Assembly (NCBI GenBank): GCA_019240395.1
Contig: JAFAYM010000165.1
Location: 1 to 48,316, forward strand
DNA: 48,316 nt
Origin: Acidisphaera sp.
GTDB taxonomy: Bacteria; Pseudomonadota; Alphaproteobacteria; Acetobacterales; Acetobacteraceae
Direction of reading: 5' to 3'
How positions within the stretch are numbered: the stretch's first letter is position 1; every line of letters begins with the position of its first letter. The position numbers and the translations under genes were made by a program. Under the pieces are notes generated by a model. That model searched no databases and was not told the DNA's origin. It saw only the letters and a program-made list of their open reading frames with translations. Shown one piece after another: positions 17,268 through 28,200 of this stretch.

Positions 17268-19049
17268 ATGCGAGGAAAGATGAGAGCCGAACACATAGAA
17301 GCCGACGTGCTCGTGATTGGGGGTGGCGCAGCCGGCTGCATGGCGGCGCTCCAGGCAAATCGCCTTGGAGCTAAAGTACTGATGGTCGTCAAAGGCAAAA
17401 TGGGGCGCAGTGGAGCTACTCCGCTGGCAAGCGGCATCAGGTTGGGTCCGCTCTCATCCATACCCCCTCGGCTGCTGTCTCCTCTGAAGCGCGTCTACGC
17501 TAACGTCTCCAACTACGTCCGTCTGCCGATGCCAGTTCCCTTCTCGCATTCGCTCGCCGCGGCGGTGACGTCACATTTCGGGTTGGTGGATCAGGAATAC
17601 TTCCTCGACTTCGGTGTCTGGATGCAGAGTTTTCTTCCGTACGTGGAGGAGAGCGGACTCTACCTACGCCGGGACGACCAAGGATCTCTGGTCGCTGCTG
17701 CGCAAACCGGAATCTTTCACTCGCACGGAATGACCGGCTACCAGTTCGGTGAGTCCAGGCGAAAGGAGGTTCTTAGATCTGGCATCGACGTCATCGAGGA
17801 AGCAACCGCATTCACTCTTACCAGTTCGGCGGGCGGGGCGGTAAGCGGCGCGACCGTCCTGGACTATCGTAGGGGTCGACTGCTGGCGATCAGCGCGGGC
17901 GCCACGATCATTGCAACGGGTCACACAGACTGGCTGTCCACACGCGCGACTGCGACGCGCGAGATGGCGGCAAACGGCTTGGCGATGGCAGTTCGAGCCG
18001 GCGCTGAGCTTCACAATCTGGAAATTCAGTGGTTCCACGCCTCCGACATGGCCGCACCAAAAAGCTGGATGAGGCTCCACCACTATCCCAATCCGCTGCA
18101 CGGTAGCGAGCGTCGTGTCGTGATGCGGAACTCAAGCGGCAATGCCTACATGGATACGGCCGAAACAAAGGTGGTGATGCCGTATGCTATCCAAATGAAG
18201 GAATTGTACAAGCAGGTAAAGGTCGGCAACGCGAATTGGGATCATGGAAGCTTCGCCGATTTCAGCGCTGTCGAACCGCGTGTCTTGAAGGAATTCCAGT
18301 ACCACTGGGAGTTCTACAGTCACGCCGGGAAGGATATGAGTCGGGATCCGCTGGAATGCGGAATCACCTGGCACATGTGTGCCGGCGGCATTCGAGCGGA
18401 CCCGAAGACTATGCGGACCCGGGTTCCCGGCCTGTTCATTGCCGGGGGTGTAGGCGGGCATATGCTTGGCTCCATTGTGCTGGCGACGTTCGACGGTGAG
18501 CTTGCGGGTACTTACGCCGTCGAGCACGCTCGCCGGGCCGCTCGACCTGGCTTGGATTCAAAGCAGGTCGGGGTTGCGGAGCGCAAGCTGGGCATCCTGT
18601 CGGAAGTAGCCACCGGCGAAGACCTGTCACCGATAGCCGTGAAGGAGCAGATTCGCGCGGTAGCGTGGGAAAACATGATGTATCGAAAGACCGAGCGGTC
18701 ATTGCTCAACGCGATCTCCGAGCTGTCACGTATACGGAACGACGTAGTGCCCCGGATGCGCGTTCGGTCGCGTAGTCCGATTTATAACTGGGATCTCGTC
18801 GACGCCCTCGACGTGGAAGACATGATCGATGTTTTGGAGATGTCGGCCAATTCGTCCCTCGCGCGAACCGAAAGCAGAGGACCGCATTTCAGAGAGGACT
18901 TTCCGTTTACGGACAATGATAACTGGATCAAACATGTCGTAGTGCGTCGTGAGGGAGGCGAAGTGAAAATCAGCTTCGAGCCTGTACGCCAGAAATACGT
19001 GAGGCTCAAGGCGGGCAGGATTGACTATCTTGCCGATCCCTTGGCCTGA
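17268..19049 (+). CDS. Fumarate-reductase/succinate-dehydrogenase-like flavoprotein, function unknown
   Basis: FAD-dependent oxidoreductase of 593 residues. The N-terminal Rossmann motif VLVIGGGAAGCMAALQAN (residues 14-31), the RSGATPLASG segment and the GLFIAGGVGG FAD motif place it in the SdhA/FrdA/AprA superfamily. Key differences: the covalent-FAD His of SdhA/FrdA is Gly49, the substrate-loop FHPTG is FHASD (H257 kept), and the carboxylate-binding Arg of the NRLGS motif is Met399 (HMLGS). H369 (WHMCAGG) is kept. FAD is therefore probably non-covalent and the substrate is unlikely to be succinate or fumarate. The start is ATG 17268; ATG 17280, preceded by GAGGAAAG, is an alternative. Codon usage is visibly more AT-rich than the flanks. 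Its partner follows after 12 bases. No membrane-anchor genes are nearby. Confidence 0.85.
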   Translation: MRGKMRAEHIEADVLVIGGGAAGCMAALQANRLGAKVLMVVKGKMGRSGATPLASGIRLGPLSSIPPRLLSPLKRVYANVSNYVRLPMPVPFSHSLAAAVTSHFGLVDQEYFLDFGVWMQSFLPYVEESGLYLRRDDQGSLVAAAQTGIFHSHGMTGYQFGESRRKEVLRSGIDVIEEATAFTLTSSAGGAVSGATVLDYRRGRLLAISAGATIIATGHTDWLSTRATATREMAANGLAMAVRAGAELHNLEIQWFHASDMAAPKSWMRLHHYPNPLHGSERRVVMRNSSGNAYMDTAETKVVMPYAIQMKELYKQVKVGNANWDHGSFADFSAVEPRVLKEFQYHWEFYSHAGKDMSRDPLECGITWHMCAGGIRADPKTMRTRVPGLFIAGGVGGHMLGSIVLATFDGELAGTYAVEHARRAARPGLDSKQVGVAERKLGILSEVATGEDLSPIAVKEQIRAVAWENMMYRKTERSLLNAISELSRIRNDVVPRMRVRSRSPIYNWDLVDALDVEDMIDVLEMSANSSLARTESRGPHFREDFPFTDNDNWIKHVVVRREGGEVKISFEPVRQKYVRLKAGRIDYLADPLA

Positions 19050-19061
19050 AAGGATACCCTG

Positions 19062-19976
19062 ATGGTTAGGCTAAAGATTTTTCGCTACGACCCTGGGTTA
19101 TCTATCGGCCCTTATTACGAGGAAGTTTTCGTTCCCAAAACCGAAAACATGCGGGTCCTTGACGCACTGAATCTGGCGTATGAGACCATGAAGCATGGGT
19201 CCTTAGCGCACAGATGGTTTTGTGGGACTAAGAAATGCGGAGAGTGCGCGATCTCCGTGAACGGCAAACCGGTTCTCGCATGCTGGGAGGCCGTATCGGA
19301 TGACATGACATGCGAACCGCTGAGCAATTTTCCTATCATTCGGGATCTGGTGGTCGACACTGAGAACTATGAGAGAGACGTCATCATGAAGCTCCGGCCG
19401 TGGATGGAGCGAAGGTCCGTCCCCCTGTTTCCTGAGAAAGTAGGCCATGAAAAGATGCGCGCGGCCCATGCCTTGTCCAAGTGCATCGAATGCAACGTGT
19501 GTAGCGCCGCAATTCCCGTCGAGGGAGTCACCCCCGCCCGCGTCAAATACGCCGCCGGGGTCGGTACCGCGGCGCTTGTCCGCTTCACCCGCTTCCTACT
19601 TGACCCGCGGGACGAGACGGACCGCCGTCAACTGGCCAAAGCAGAGGGAATGCGTCCGTTTCCGAAGTTCGCCGTTCTAAGAGGCGTCTGTCCGCAAGGG
19701 ATCAACATACTTGACCAGGCGATACTCCCCGCCAACCGTGTTTTGTTTCCGTCGGAAGCCGAGGGAGATGTCGAGGATGGCGGAGAGCCGGCGATTTTCA
19801 TTCGTGCCTCTCATTGGAGCGCGTTCGTCCGACTCGAAGCTCGTGTACGATCTGCGCTTATCGAGGCGGGAGTGTTATCGAGAGTTGCCATCCCGACGCT
19901 ATCCGAGGCGTATGATCTGATAGAGAGCTTCGAGGTGGGTCCTGAGAAGTCCTCCGGAGTTGCTGCGCCTTTGTGA
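19062..19976 (+). CDS. SdhB/FrdB-like iron-sulfur protein lacking the [3Fe-4S] site
   Basis: Partner of the flavoprotein, 304 residues. The N-terminal ferredoxin domain has a complete [2Fe-2S] set with canonical spacing: C54, C59, C62, C74. The C-terminal domain keeps the [4Fe-4S] ligands C141, C144, C147 (KCIECNVC) and C210 (GVCPQG). The three [3Fe-4S] cysteines of SdhB are replaced by I151, F200 and L206. In succinate dehydrogenase that lost cluster passes electrons to quinone, so this protein likely ends its chain at [4Fe-4S]. The conserved PIIRDLVVD segment is present. A tail of about 75 residues after residue 229 has no SdhB counterpart that I recognise. ATG 19062 is used. Codon use (ATT, TTT, TTA, AAA) is unlike the GC-rich surroundings, suggesting acquisition. 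Confidence 0.87.
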   Translation: MVRLKIFRYDPGLSIGPYYEEVFVPKTENMRVLDALNLAYETMKHGSLAHRWFCGTKKCGECAISVNGKPVLACWEAVSDDMTCEPLSNFPIIRDLVVDTENYERDVIMKLRPWMERRSVPLFPEKVGHEKMRAAHALSKCIECNVCSAAIPVEGVTPARVKYAAGVGTAALVRFTRFLLDPRDETDRRQLAKAEGMRPFPKFAVLRGVCPQGINILDQAILPANRVLFPSEAEGDVEDGGEPAIFIRASHWSAFVRLEARVRSALIEAGVLSRVAIPTLSEAYDLIESFEVGPEKSSGVAAPL

Positions 19977-19989
19977 GAGTACCTTCTGT

Positions 19990-20730
19990 CTACAATGGGT
20001 CCGCGCCGCCGTCGCCGAGCAGTCCGCACAGCGGCTGCAGCCCGGATAGGATGAGGTCGGGAGGCGGAACGCTCGGGTCCAGGTCGAGGCCGCGCCGGTT
20101 GATCCAGGCGATGGTGAAGCCGAGCGGCTTGCCGCCCACCATGTCGGTGAACTGCGATTGCCCGGAGTGCAGGATGTGCGAGACGGGCAGCCCCGACGCC
20201 TCGAGGAGGTAGCGGAAGAGCGTTCCGTCCGGCTTGTAGCCGCGCGCCCTCTCGGCGGTGCACACGAGATCGAACTCGCGCCCCAGCGGCGTCATGCCGA
20301 GAAGATCGTCATCGATGTTGGAAACCAGGGCGAGCTGGTGGCCCCGCGCGAGGACATCGAGGGTCGGCAGGACGTCCGGGTAGAGCTCCATCGAGGAAAA
20401 GCAGTCGAAAAAACGCTGTATCGCATCTTCCCGGCCCGTCGCCACGCCGAACCTCTCGTACGCCTCGGAAAGGGAGAGGCGGCATACGTCCTTGTACGTC
20501 CTGTAGGGCTCGCGGTAGTGCGCTATGTTACGCTGCTCCCAGAACGAGTAGAACTCCTCGGGATCCAGGTCGGGCCGCCCCACGTCCGCGAGGATGGCCC
20601 GGAAGGCGCCGACGTTCGCAGGCGGCGTGTTGACCAAGGTGCCGTACACGTCGAACGAGAGCATGCGCGGCTCGAAGCCGTCCGGCAGCCTGGGTTCGGC
20701 AGACGGCGGCTGAGGCGGGCTGACGCTCAC
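19990..20730 (-). CDS. HAD-superfamily hydrolase, 2-haloacid-dehalogenase-like
   Basis: Cytoplasmic hydrolase of 246 residues. HAD motif I is FDVYGTLVN with nucleophile D27. Motif II is the Ser in LALVSNIDDD, motif III the Lys in RGYKPDG, and motif IV lies around GQSQFTDMVGG. The DVYGT form and the GGKPLGFTIAWINR ending resemble type II haloacid dehalogenases, though many such proteins are phosphatases. The start is GTG 20730 with AGGAG 7 bases upstream. It converges on the iron-sulfur gene (13-base gap) and follows the MetE-like gene by 129 bases on the same strand. Composition matches the host, so it is not part of the low-GC block. Confidence 0.88.
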   Translation of the reverse strand: MSVSPPQPPSAEPRLPDGFEPRMLSFDVYGTLVNTPPANVGAFRAILADVGRPDLDPEEFYSFWEQRNIAHYREPYRTYKDVCRLSLSEAYERFGVATGREDAIQRFFDCFSSMELYPDVLPTLDVLARGHQLALVSNIDDDLLGMTPLGREFDLVCTAERARGYKPDGTLFRYLLEASGLPVSHILHSGQSQFTDMVGGKPLGFTIAWINRRGLDLDPSVPPPDLILSGLQPLCGLLGDGGADPL

Positions 20731-20859
20731 GGTCGTTCTCCTGGCAAGGAACTGCGGAAAGGGGGCGGCAGCTCCGGCCGCCGAGGCTGGGAGCAGCGGT
20801 CATGGCCATCCCTGCGGTCGGTCGCGCAGGCGGTAAGCCTCGACTCAAGAGCCGAGCGT

Positions 20860-21894
20860 TCACTGCCCGATTTTGTCGCAGGCCAACCGAGCGCCGAGCG
20901 CTAGCGCCTGCAGCTTGGCCAGCGCGACCGAGCGGTCCATCGGCGCCATGCCGCAATTCGTGCACGGGAACAGCCGCTCCCGCGGTACATAGCGCAGCGC
21001 CTCCGCAATCGTCGCCGCCACTTCGTCTGGCGTCTCCACGGCCTCGCTCGCCACGTCGATCGCGCCGACCATCACATCCTTGCCGGCAAGCAGCGCCATC
21101 AGCCGCGCCGGCACGCGGGAATTGATGCATTCCAAGGACACCGCGTCGATCCGGCTGGCCGCGAGCGCCGGGAACACCTTCTCGTATTGCAGCCACTCCT
21201 CGCCCAGGCCCTCCTTCCAGCGAATGTTGGCCTCGATGCCATAGCCGTAGCAGATGTGCACCGCGGTCCGGCAGCGCAGGCCCTCGGCGGCCAGCTCCAG
21301 CGCGCCGATGCCCCATTCGACCGCCTCGTCCATGTAGACGTTGAAGGCCGGCTCATCGAACTGGATCATGTCGACCCCGTCCGCCTCGAGCCCGCGCGCC
21401 TCCTCGTTCAGCAGGCGGGCGAAGGCGTGGGCCATGCGCACGCGGTCGCCGTAATAGTCGTCGGCCAGCGTATCGACGATCGTCATCGGGCCCGGGAGGG
21501 TGAACTTGATCTTGCGGTCGGTATGCGTCCGCATCAGCCGGGCCTCGGCCTGGTGCGCCCGGCCGCGCAGTCGCAGCGCGCCGGTCACGGTGGGCACCAT
21601 CGCGTCATAGCGGTTGTTGCGGATGCCCATCTTGACCTTGCGGTCAAAGTCGATGCCCTCGACGTATTCCAGGAATCCGTGGACGAAGTGCTGGCGTGAC
21701 TGCTCACCGTCGGTGACGATATCGATCCCGGCATCCTCCTGCGCCTTCAGCCACAGCAGGGTAGCATCGGCCTTCGCCTCCTCCAGCGCCGGTCCAGCCT
21801 GACGCCAGGCTGGCCACAGCGTGCGTGTGTCAGCCAGCCACCCGGGCTTTGGCAGGCTACCGGCGATGGTCGTCTGGAAACGTTGTGTGGCCAT
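20860..21894 (-). CDS. Cobalamin-independent methionine synthase-like protein (MetE C-terminal core)
   Basis: Protein of 344 residues equivalent to the catalytic half of MetE; the N-terminal MetE domain is absent, as in core-MetE and related methyltransferases. Probable zinc ligands are H213 and C215 (VHICYG), E255 (SLEC) and C314 (CTNCGM). Other family blocks are AGSLPKPGWL, DGEQSRQHF, LPGPMTIVDTLAD and DMIQFDEPAFN. ATG 21894 has GGGAGGAC 8 bases upstream. It transfers a methyl group to a thiol; whether the donor is methyltetrahydrofolate or another corrinoid or methyl compound is not shown by the sequence. Confidence 0.88.
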   Translation of the reverse strand: MATQRFQTTIAGSLPKPGWLADTRTLWPAWRQAGPALEEAKADATLLWLKAQEDAGIDIVTDGEQSRQHFVHGFLEYVEGIDFDRKVKMGIRNNRYDAMVPTVTGALRLRGRAHQAEARLMRTHTDRKIKFTLPGPMTIVDTLADDYYGDRVRMAHAFARLLNEEARGLEADGVDMIQFDEPAFNVYMDEAVEWGIGALELAAEGLRCRTAVHICYGYGIEANIRWKEGLGEEWLQYEKVFPALAASRIDAVSLECINSRVPARLMALLAGKDVMVGAIDVASEAVETPDEVAATIAEALRYVPRERLFPCTNCGMAPMDRSVALAKLQALALGARLACDKIGQ

Positions 21895-22113
21895 TTGGTC
21901 GTCCTCCCGCGACGGACCCTACAGCAACCGGCAGATCATGCCGCCCTTTATCGCTCGGGCGTCAGTGCAAGGACGGCTTCGCTCCGTCCCCGTATCCTTT
22001 CCGCCGTCTCGGGCTTCTCGTGCCAGATCGCTTCAAGGACCCGCGTCACGGCGCGCCCCACTCCCTGCAATAACTGAGGTTTCCGGATAGTGGCGGACGC
22101 TGGCGAATGGATT

Positions 22114-22206
<93 letters not shown>

Positions 22207-22262
22207 GGCCGCGCACCTCTTAGGACGAGGGGACCGGCAGGGCAACGCCGCTCGCAAGCCGA

Positions 22263-22290
22263 TTGACAGGAGGCGCGGGGCCGCTATAAC
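22263..22290 (+). promoter_or_regulatory. Sigma-70 promoter for rplU-rpmA
   Basis: TTGACA (22263-22268), 16-base spacer, TATAAC (22285-22290), about 117 bases before the rplU start. Both hexamers are near consensus and it is the only good promoter between the divergent tRNA-Ser gene and rplU. Confidence 0.7.
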
Positions 22291-22406
22291 CCGCCCTCCC
22301 TGGCCGAAGGGGCATCCCGGCAGCCGGCGGCGTGCGTCCCTCTGCCAGGCCAGCCCGGCCGAACACGGGGGCGGGGACCACAGGGGCCGGACCACAGGAA
22401 CGAGCC

Positions 22407-22721
22407 ATGTTCGCAGTCATCCGCACCGGCGGAAAGCAGTATCGCGTCACCCCGAACGCCGTGCTGAAGGTGGAGAAGCTGGAAGCCGAGCCCGGCGCCA
22501 CCGTCACCTTCACCGACGTGCTGGCGGTGGGCGACGCCGGCTCGCTGACCCTCGGCAGCCCGACCGTCGCCGGGGCCAGCGTCACCGCGGCGGTGATCGC
22601 CCAGGACCGGCTCGACAAGATCATCATCTTCAAGAAGCGCCGGCGGCAGAACAGCCGCCGGCGCAACGGCCACCGCCAGCACGTCACCGTGCTGCGTGTC
22701 TCCGGCATAAACGCGGCTTAG
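22407..22721 (+). CDS. rplU: 50S ribosomal protein L21
   Basis: Ribosomal protein of 104 residues that binds 23S rRNA. It opens with the invariant [14 protein letters not shown] and has the basic signature [20 protein letters not shown] near residues 72-91. ATG 22407 follows AGGAACGAG, about 120 bases after a near-consensus promoter. It leads the conserved rplU-rpmA-obgE order, 11 bases before rpmA. Confidence 0.98.
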   Translation: MFAVIRTGGKQYRVTPNAVLKVEKLEAEPGATVTFTDVLAVGDAGSLTLGSPTVAGASVTAAVIAQDRLDKIIIFKKRRRQNSRRRNGHRQHVTVLRVSGINAA

Positions 22722-22732
22722 GGGAGGGGGAC

Positions 22733-23002
22733 ATGGCGCACAAGAAGGCTGGCGGCTCGTCGCGCAACGGGCGCGATACCGAGGGCAGGCGCCTCGGCGT
22801 CAAGAAGTTCGGCGGCGAGGCGGTGCTCGCCGGCAACATCATCATCCGCCAGCGCGGCACCAAGGTGAAACCCGGCACCAATGTCGGGCTCGGCCGCGAC
22901 CATACCCTCTTCGCCCTGGTCGACGGCCACGTGCAGTTCCAGCAGAAGGCCGAGGGGCGGGTGCATGTCTCGGTTGTGAAACGCCCGGCGGCGGCCGAAT
23001 AG
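22733..23002 (+). CDS. rpmA: 50S ribosomal protein L27
   Basis: Ribosomal protein of 89 residues located near the peptidyl-transferase centre. The N-terminus [15 protein letters not shown] is the family signature, in the form that needs no leader cleavage as in Gram-negative bacteria. [12 protein letters not shown]-type sequence ([15 protein letters not shown]) and [12 protein letters not shown] follow. ATG 22733 has AGGGGAGGGGGAC upstream. A probable terminator follows before obgE. Confidence 0.98.
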   Translation: MAHKKAGGSSRNGRDTEGRRLGVKKFGGEAVLAGNIIIRQRGTKVKPGTNVGLGRDHTLFALVDGHVQFQQKAEGRVHVSVVKRPAAAE

Positions 23003-25194
<2,192 letters not shown>

Positions 25195-25215
25195 GCGAAT
25201 GGGCATGATGGCCTG

Positions 25216-26478
25216 ATGCACATCGAGACCGATCCCGGCGCGCAGTGGGTGCAGCAGGCGGCTACCGACGCGCGTGCCGCGTCGCGGGTGCTGTCGCGTC
25301 TCCCGGAGGCGGCGCGCAATCGCTGGCTCGCGGCGGCGGCGGCGGCGTTGCGCGCGCGGGCCGGCGACATCCTCACCGCCAATGCCGCCGACCTGGCGGA
25401 GGCCGGCGGCAATGCGGCTTTTCGCGACCGGCTCACCCTGACGCCGGCGCGCGTCGAGGCGATGGCGCGCGGGCTCGAGGACATCTGCGTTCTGCCGGAC
25501 CCGCTCGGCCGGGTGCTGGCGGCGTGGACGCGGCCGAACGGGCTGGCGATCAGCCGGGTGTCCACGGCGATCGGCGTCATCGGCATGATCTATGAGAGCC
25601 GGCCGAATGTCGGCGCCGACGCCGCCGGCCTGTGCGTGAAGTCGGGCAATGCCGTCATTCTGCGCGGCGGATCGGAGAGCCGGCACAGCGCGCGCGCCAT
25701 CCATGCGGCACTTGCCGCGGCGCTGCGCGATACCGGCCTGCCCGAGGCGGCGGTGCAGATCGCGCCCGGGCCGGACCGGTTCTATGTCGCGGCGATGCTG
25801 CGGGCGGCTGGCATGATCGACCTTATCATTCCGCGCGGCGGGCGTTCGCTCATCGAGCGGGTGCAGGGCGAGGCGCGGGTTCCGGTGCTGGCGCACGCGG
25901 CCGGGCTTTGCCACACCTACGTGCATGCGGCGGCCGACCCGGCGATGGCGCGGGCGATCCTGGCCAACGCCAAGATGCGGCGGACGGGAGTGTGCGGGGC
26001 GACGGAGACGCTGCTGATCGACGCGGCGATCGCGCTGGGGCTGCTGCCGGTGCTGGTGGCGGACCTGGCGGCGCTGGGCTGCGCGTTCCGCGGTGATGCG
26101 CGGGCCTGCGCTGTGGTGCCGACGCTGGTTCCGGCGGAGCCGGCGGATTTCGATACGGAATGGCTCGATGCGGTGCTTTCCGTGGCTGTGGTGGATGGCG
26201 TGGCGGGCGCGCTGGCGCACATCGCCCGGCACGGCAGCGGACACACCGATGCCATCGTGACGGAGGACGGGGATGCGGCGCGCGCCTTCCTCGATGGCGT
26301 GGACAGTGCGGTGGCGCTGTGGAATGCGTCGACGCAATTCTGTGATGGCGGCGAGTTCGGTTTCGGTGCGGAGATCGGCATTGCCACCGGCCGCCTGCAT
26401 GCCCGCGGTCCGGTCGGCCTGGAGCAGCTGACGACGTATCGCTACGTGGTAACCGGCAACGGCCAGACGCGCCCTTAA
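25216..26478 (+). CDS. proA: Gamma-glutamyl phosphate reductase
   Basis: Second enzyme of proline synthesis, 420 residues, an aldehyde-dehydrogenase-fold NADPH enzyme. The catalytic Cys is C260 (RRTGVCGATETLL). Other family segments are GMIYESRPNV, KSGNAVILRGGSES, IIPRGGRSLIERV and the C-terminal GRLHARGPVGLEQLTTYRY. ATG 25216 is 21 bases after proB. It is followed by a dispersed hairpin repeat, then nadD. Confidence 0.97.
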   Translation: MHIETDPGAQWVQQAATDARAASRVLSRLPEAARNRWLAAAAAALRARAGDILTANAADLAEAGGNAAFRDRLTLTPARVEAMARGLEDICVLPDPLGRVLAAWTRPNGLAISRVSTAIGVIGMIYESRPNVGADAAGLCVKSGNAVILRGGSESRHSARAIHAALAAALRDTGLPEAAVQIAPGPDRFYVAAMLRAAGMIDLIIPRGGRSLIERVQGEARVPVLAHAAGLCHTYVHAAADPAMARAILANAKMRRTGVCGATETLLIDAAIALGLLPVLVADLAALGCAFRGDARACAVVPTLVPAEPADFDTEWLDAVLSVAVVDGVAGALAHIARHGSGHTDAIVTEDGDAARAFLDGVDSAVALWNASTQFCDGGEFGFGAEIGIATGRLHARGPVGLEQLTTYRYVVTGNGQTRP

Positions 26479-26480
26479 GT

Positions 26481-26552
26481 CATGGGGTCTGGGGTCGACG
26501 GACCCCAGCGGGGTGCCCGTTCTTCAAGAGGGGGGGCAGAGCCCCTCACCTT
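26481..26552. repeat. Dispersed two-hairpin intergenic repeat, copy 2 (inverted)
   Basis: Inverse orientation of the copy at 868: reverse complement gives GAGGGGCTCTGCCCC, an inserted stretch, then the CTGGGGTC-cgtc-GACCCCAG hairpin and AGACCCCATG. It fills the gap between proA and nadD and may end proA transcription. Confidence 0.85.
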
Positions 26553-26581
26553 GCCTTCCTGTCTTCGGCTCGCGTCGCCGC

Positions 26582-27163
26582 GTGCGGATCGGCTTGCTGG
26601 GAGGTTCGTTCAATCCAGCCCATGAAGGGCATCGCCACGTCGCCGAGCAGATGATGCGTCGTCTGCGCCTGCAGCAGGTGTGGCTGCTGGTCTCGCCCGG
26701 CAATCCGCTGAAGCGCGCGGATGGGATGGCAAGTTTTTCCGATCGCCTGGCCTCCGCCCGCGCAATTGCCGACGGGCGCCGGGTGATTGCGACCGACATC
26801 GAGGCGAGACTCGGCACGCGCTACACCGTGGACACGGTGCGCGCGCTGCGGCGACGCTTTCCGTGTGCAAGGTTCGTCTGGCTGATGGGTGCCGACAATC
26901 TGGAGCAGCTGCCGCGCTGGCGCGGCTGGCGCGACATTGTCGGAATGGTGCCCTTTGCGGTGCATCCGCGTCCCTCGTACAATCAGCGGGCGCTGGCCGG
27001 CCGGGCGGCGCGGCGGCTGCGGCAGGCGCGCGTTTCCGAAAGACGGGCGGCGCGGCTGGTGTCGCTGCCCGCACCGGCGTGGGTCTTCCTGCCGGGGGCG
27101 CAACATCAGGCGTCGGCCACCGCGTTGCGGCGCGCCGGCGGAGGAATCGAACGGGGAATTTGA
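26582..27163 (+). CDS. nadD: Nicotinate-nucleotide adenylyltransferase
   Basis: Makes deamido-NAD from nicotinate mononucleotide and ATP. I take GTG 26582 (VRIGLLGGSFNPAHEGH) as start, giving 193 residues and the usual family opening; a GTG at 26513 would start inside the intergenic repeat. Visible motifs are the nucleotidyltransferase GGSFNPAHEGH, SPGNPLK, TRYTVDTVRAL and WLMGADNL. The C-terminal block normally ISSTxIR is SATALRR. The gene overlaps rsfS at its stop and is followed by rlmH, a conserved alphaproteobacterial order. Confidence 0.95.
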   Translation: MRIGLLGGSFNPAHEGHRHVAEQMMRRLRLQQVWLLVSPGNPLKRADGMASFSDRLASARAIADGRRVIATDIEARLGTRYTVDTVRALRRRFPCARFVWLMGADNLEQLPRWRGWRDIVGMVPFAVHPRPSYNQRALAGRAARRLRQARVSERRAARLVSLPAPAWVFLPGAQHQASATALRRAGGGIERGI

Positions 27164-27675
27164 CGATCGCCAGAAAACCGCCGAACGAGGATGCGGCCAG
27201 GCCGCGCCGCCCCGCCAAGCCGGCCGCAGTGCTGGGACGGGGAACGCCGGGAACGCCGCGCAAGAAAGCGACGGTGGCGGGGCCGCGTGCGCGCATCGAG
27301 CGCGACGAACCGGTCGAGGCGCCGCGGCTCGATCTGATGCAGCGACTGATCGTCGGCAGCCTCGAGGACGACAAGGCGGAAGCCATCGTGACGCTCGATC
27401 TCGCTGGCCGCGCCTCTTTCGCCGACCGGATGGTGATCGCGACGGGGCTGGCGGATCGGCAGATCAGCGCCATGGCGACGCATCTGCAGGAGAAGCTGCG
27501 CGACAGCGGCGTGAAGCGCGTGCAGGTGGAGGGTGCCGGCGGTTCGGACTGGGTGCTGATCGATGCCGGCGACATCGTGATCCATCTGTTCAAGCCCGAT
27601 GCGCGGACGCTGTATGCGCTCGAGAAGATGTGGGGCTCGGATCTCGACGCGCCCGGACTTGAAGGAGCGGGGTGA
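27160..27675 (+). CDS. rsfS: Ribosomal silencing factor
   Basis: RsfS/YbeB protein that binds L14 and blocks subunit joining in slow growth. The conserved core starts near residue 60 ([19 protein letters not shown]) and ends [25 protein letters not shown]. With a TTG start at 27160, overlapping the nadD stop (TTGA), it has 171 residues and a 55-residue basic, Pro/Ala-rich N-terminal extension. An internal ATG at 27337 would give a 113-residue core protein. The continuous frame favours the long form, but I am not sure of the start. Its stop overlaps the rlmH start (GTGA). Confidence 0.9.
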   Translation: MTIARKPPNEDAARPRRPAKPAAVLGRGTPGTPRKKATVAGPRARIERDEPVEAPRLDLMQRLIVGSLEDDKAEAIVTLDLAGRASFADRMVIATGLADRQISAMATHLQEKLRDSGVKRVQVEGAGGSDWVLIDAGDIVIHLFKPDARTLYALEKMWGSDLDAPGLEGAG

Positions 27676-28136
27676 GTGGCTGGCGCCTGATCGCCGTCGG
27701 CCGGCTGCGCAGCGGCCCCGAGGCGGAGCTGTTCGCGCGCTACAACGGGCGCCTGCGTCCGCCGCTGGCGGTGACCGAGATCGCCGAGGCGCGCGGCGCA
27801 CCCCCCGAAATCCGCCGGCGTGAGGCCGAGAGGCTGCTCGCGGCGCTGCCGTCGGATGCGCTTGCCGTCGTTCTCGATCTCGGCGGGCGGTCAGCGGACA
27901 GCGAGCATTTCGCGGCGCTGCTCGAACAATGGCGGGCGCTCGCACGGCCGCTCTGCTTCCTGATCGGCGGCGCCGAGGGGTTGGACAGGAGCGTCATCGC
28001 CAGGGGTGACGAGGTGCTCGCGCTCGGGCCGATGACCTGGCCGCACTTCATGGTGCGGCCCATGCTCGCCGAGCAGCTCTATCGGGCGCAGGCGATTGCC
28101 GCTGGCCATCCGTATCACCGGAATGCACGGAGCTAA
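27672..28136 (+). CDS. rlmH: 23S rRNA (pseudouridine-1915-N3) methyltransferase
   Basis: SPOUT-class methyltransferase of 154 residues. The knot that binds S-adenosylmethionine is visible as [10 protein letters not shown] and [18 protein letters not shown], ending [14 protein letters not shown], the invariant RlmH C-terminus. GTG start at 27672 overlaps the rsfS stop, with GAAGGAG upstream. Last gene of the proBA-nadD-rsfS-rlmH run. Confidence 0.96.
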   Translation: MSGWRLIAVGRLRSGPEAELFARYNGRLRPPLAVTEIAEARGAPPEIRRREAERLLAALPSDALAVVLDLGGRSADSEHFAALLEQWRALARPLCFLIGGAEGLDRSVIARGDEVLALGPMTWPHFMVRPMLAEQLYRAQAIAAGHPYHRNARS

Positions 28137-28172
28137 TACGAGGTCCCACAGAGCGCCACCCATTATCAGTCA

Positions 28173-28190
28173 CCCCCGCGAAAGCGGGGG
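28173..28190. repeat. Perfect GC hairpin with GAAA tetraloop
   Basis: CCCCCGC-GAAA-GCGGGGG, 37 bases after rlmH. No T-run follows; it resembles the mobile hairpin repeats common in alphaproteobacterial intergenic DNA and may also weaken readthrough from rlmH. Confidence 0.75.
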
Positions 28191-28200
28191 TCCACGCGGC

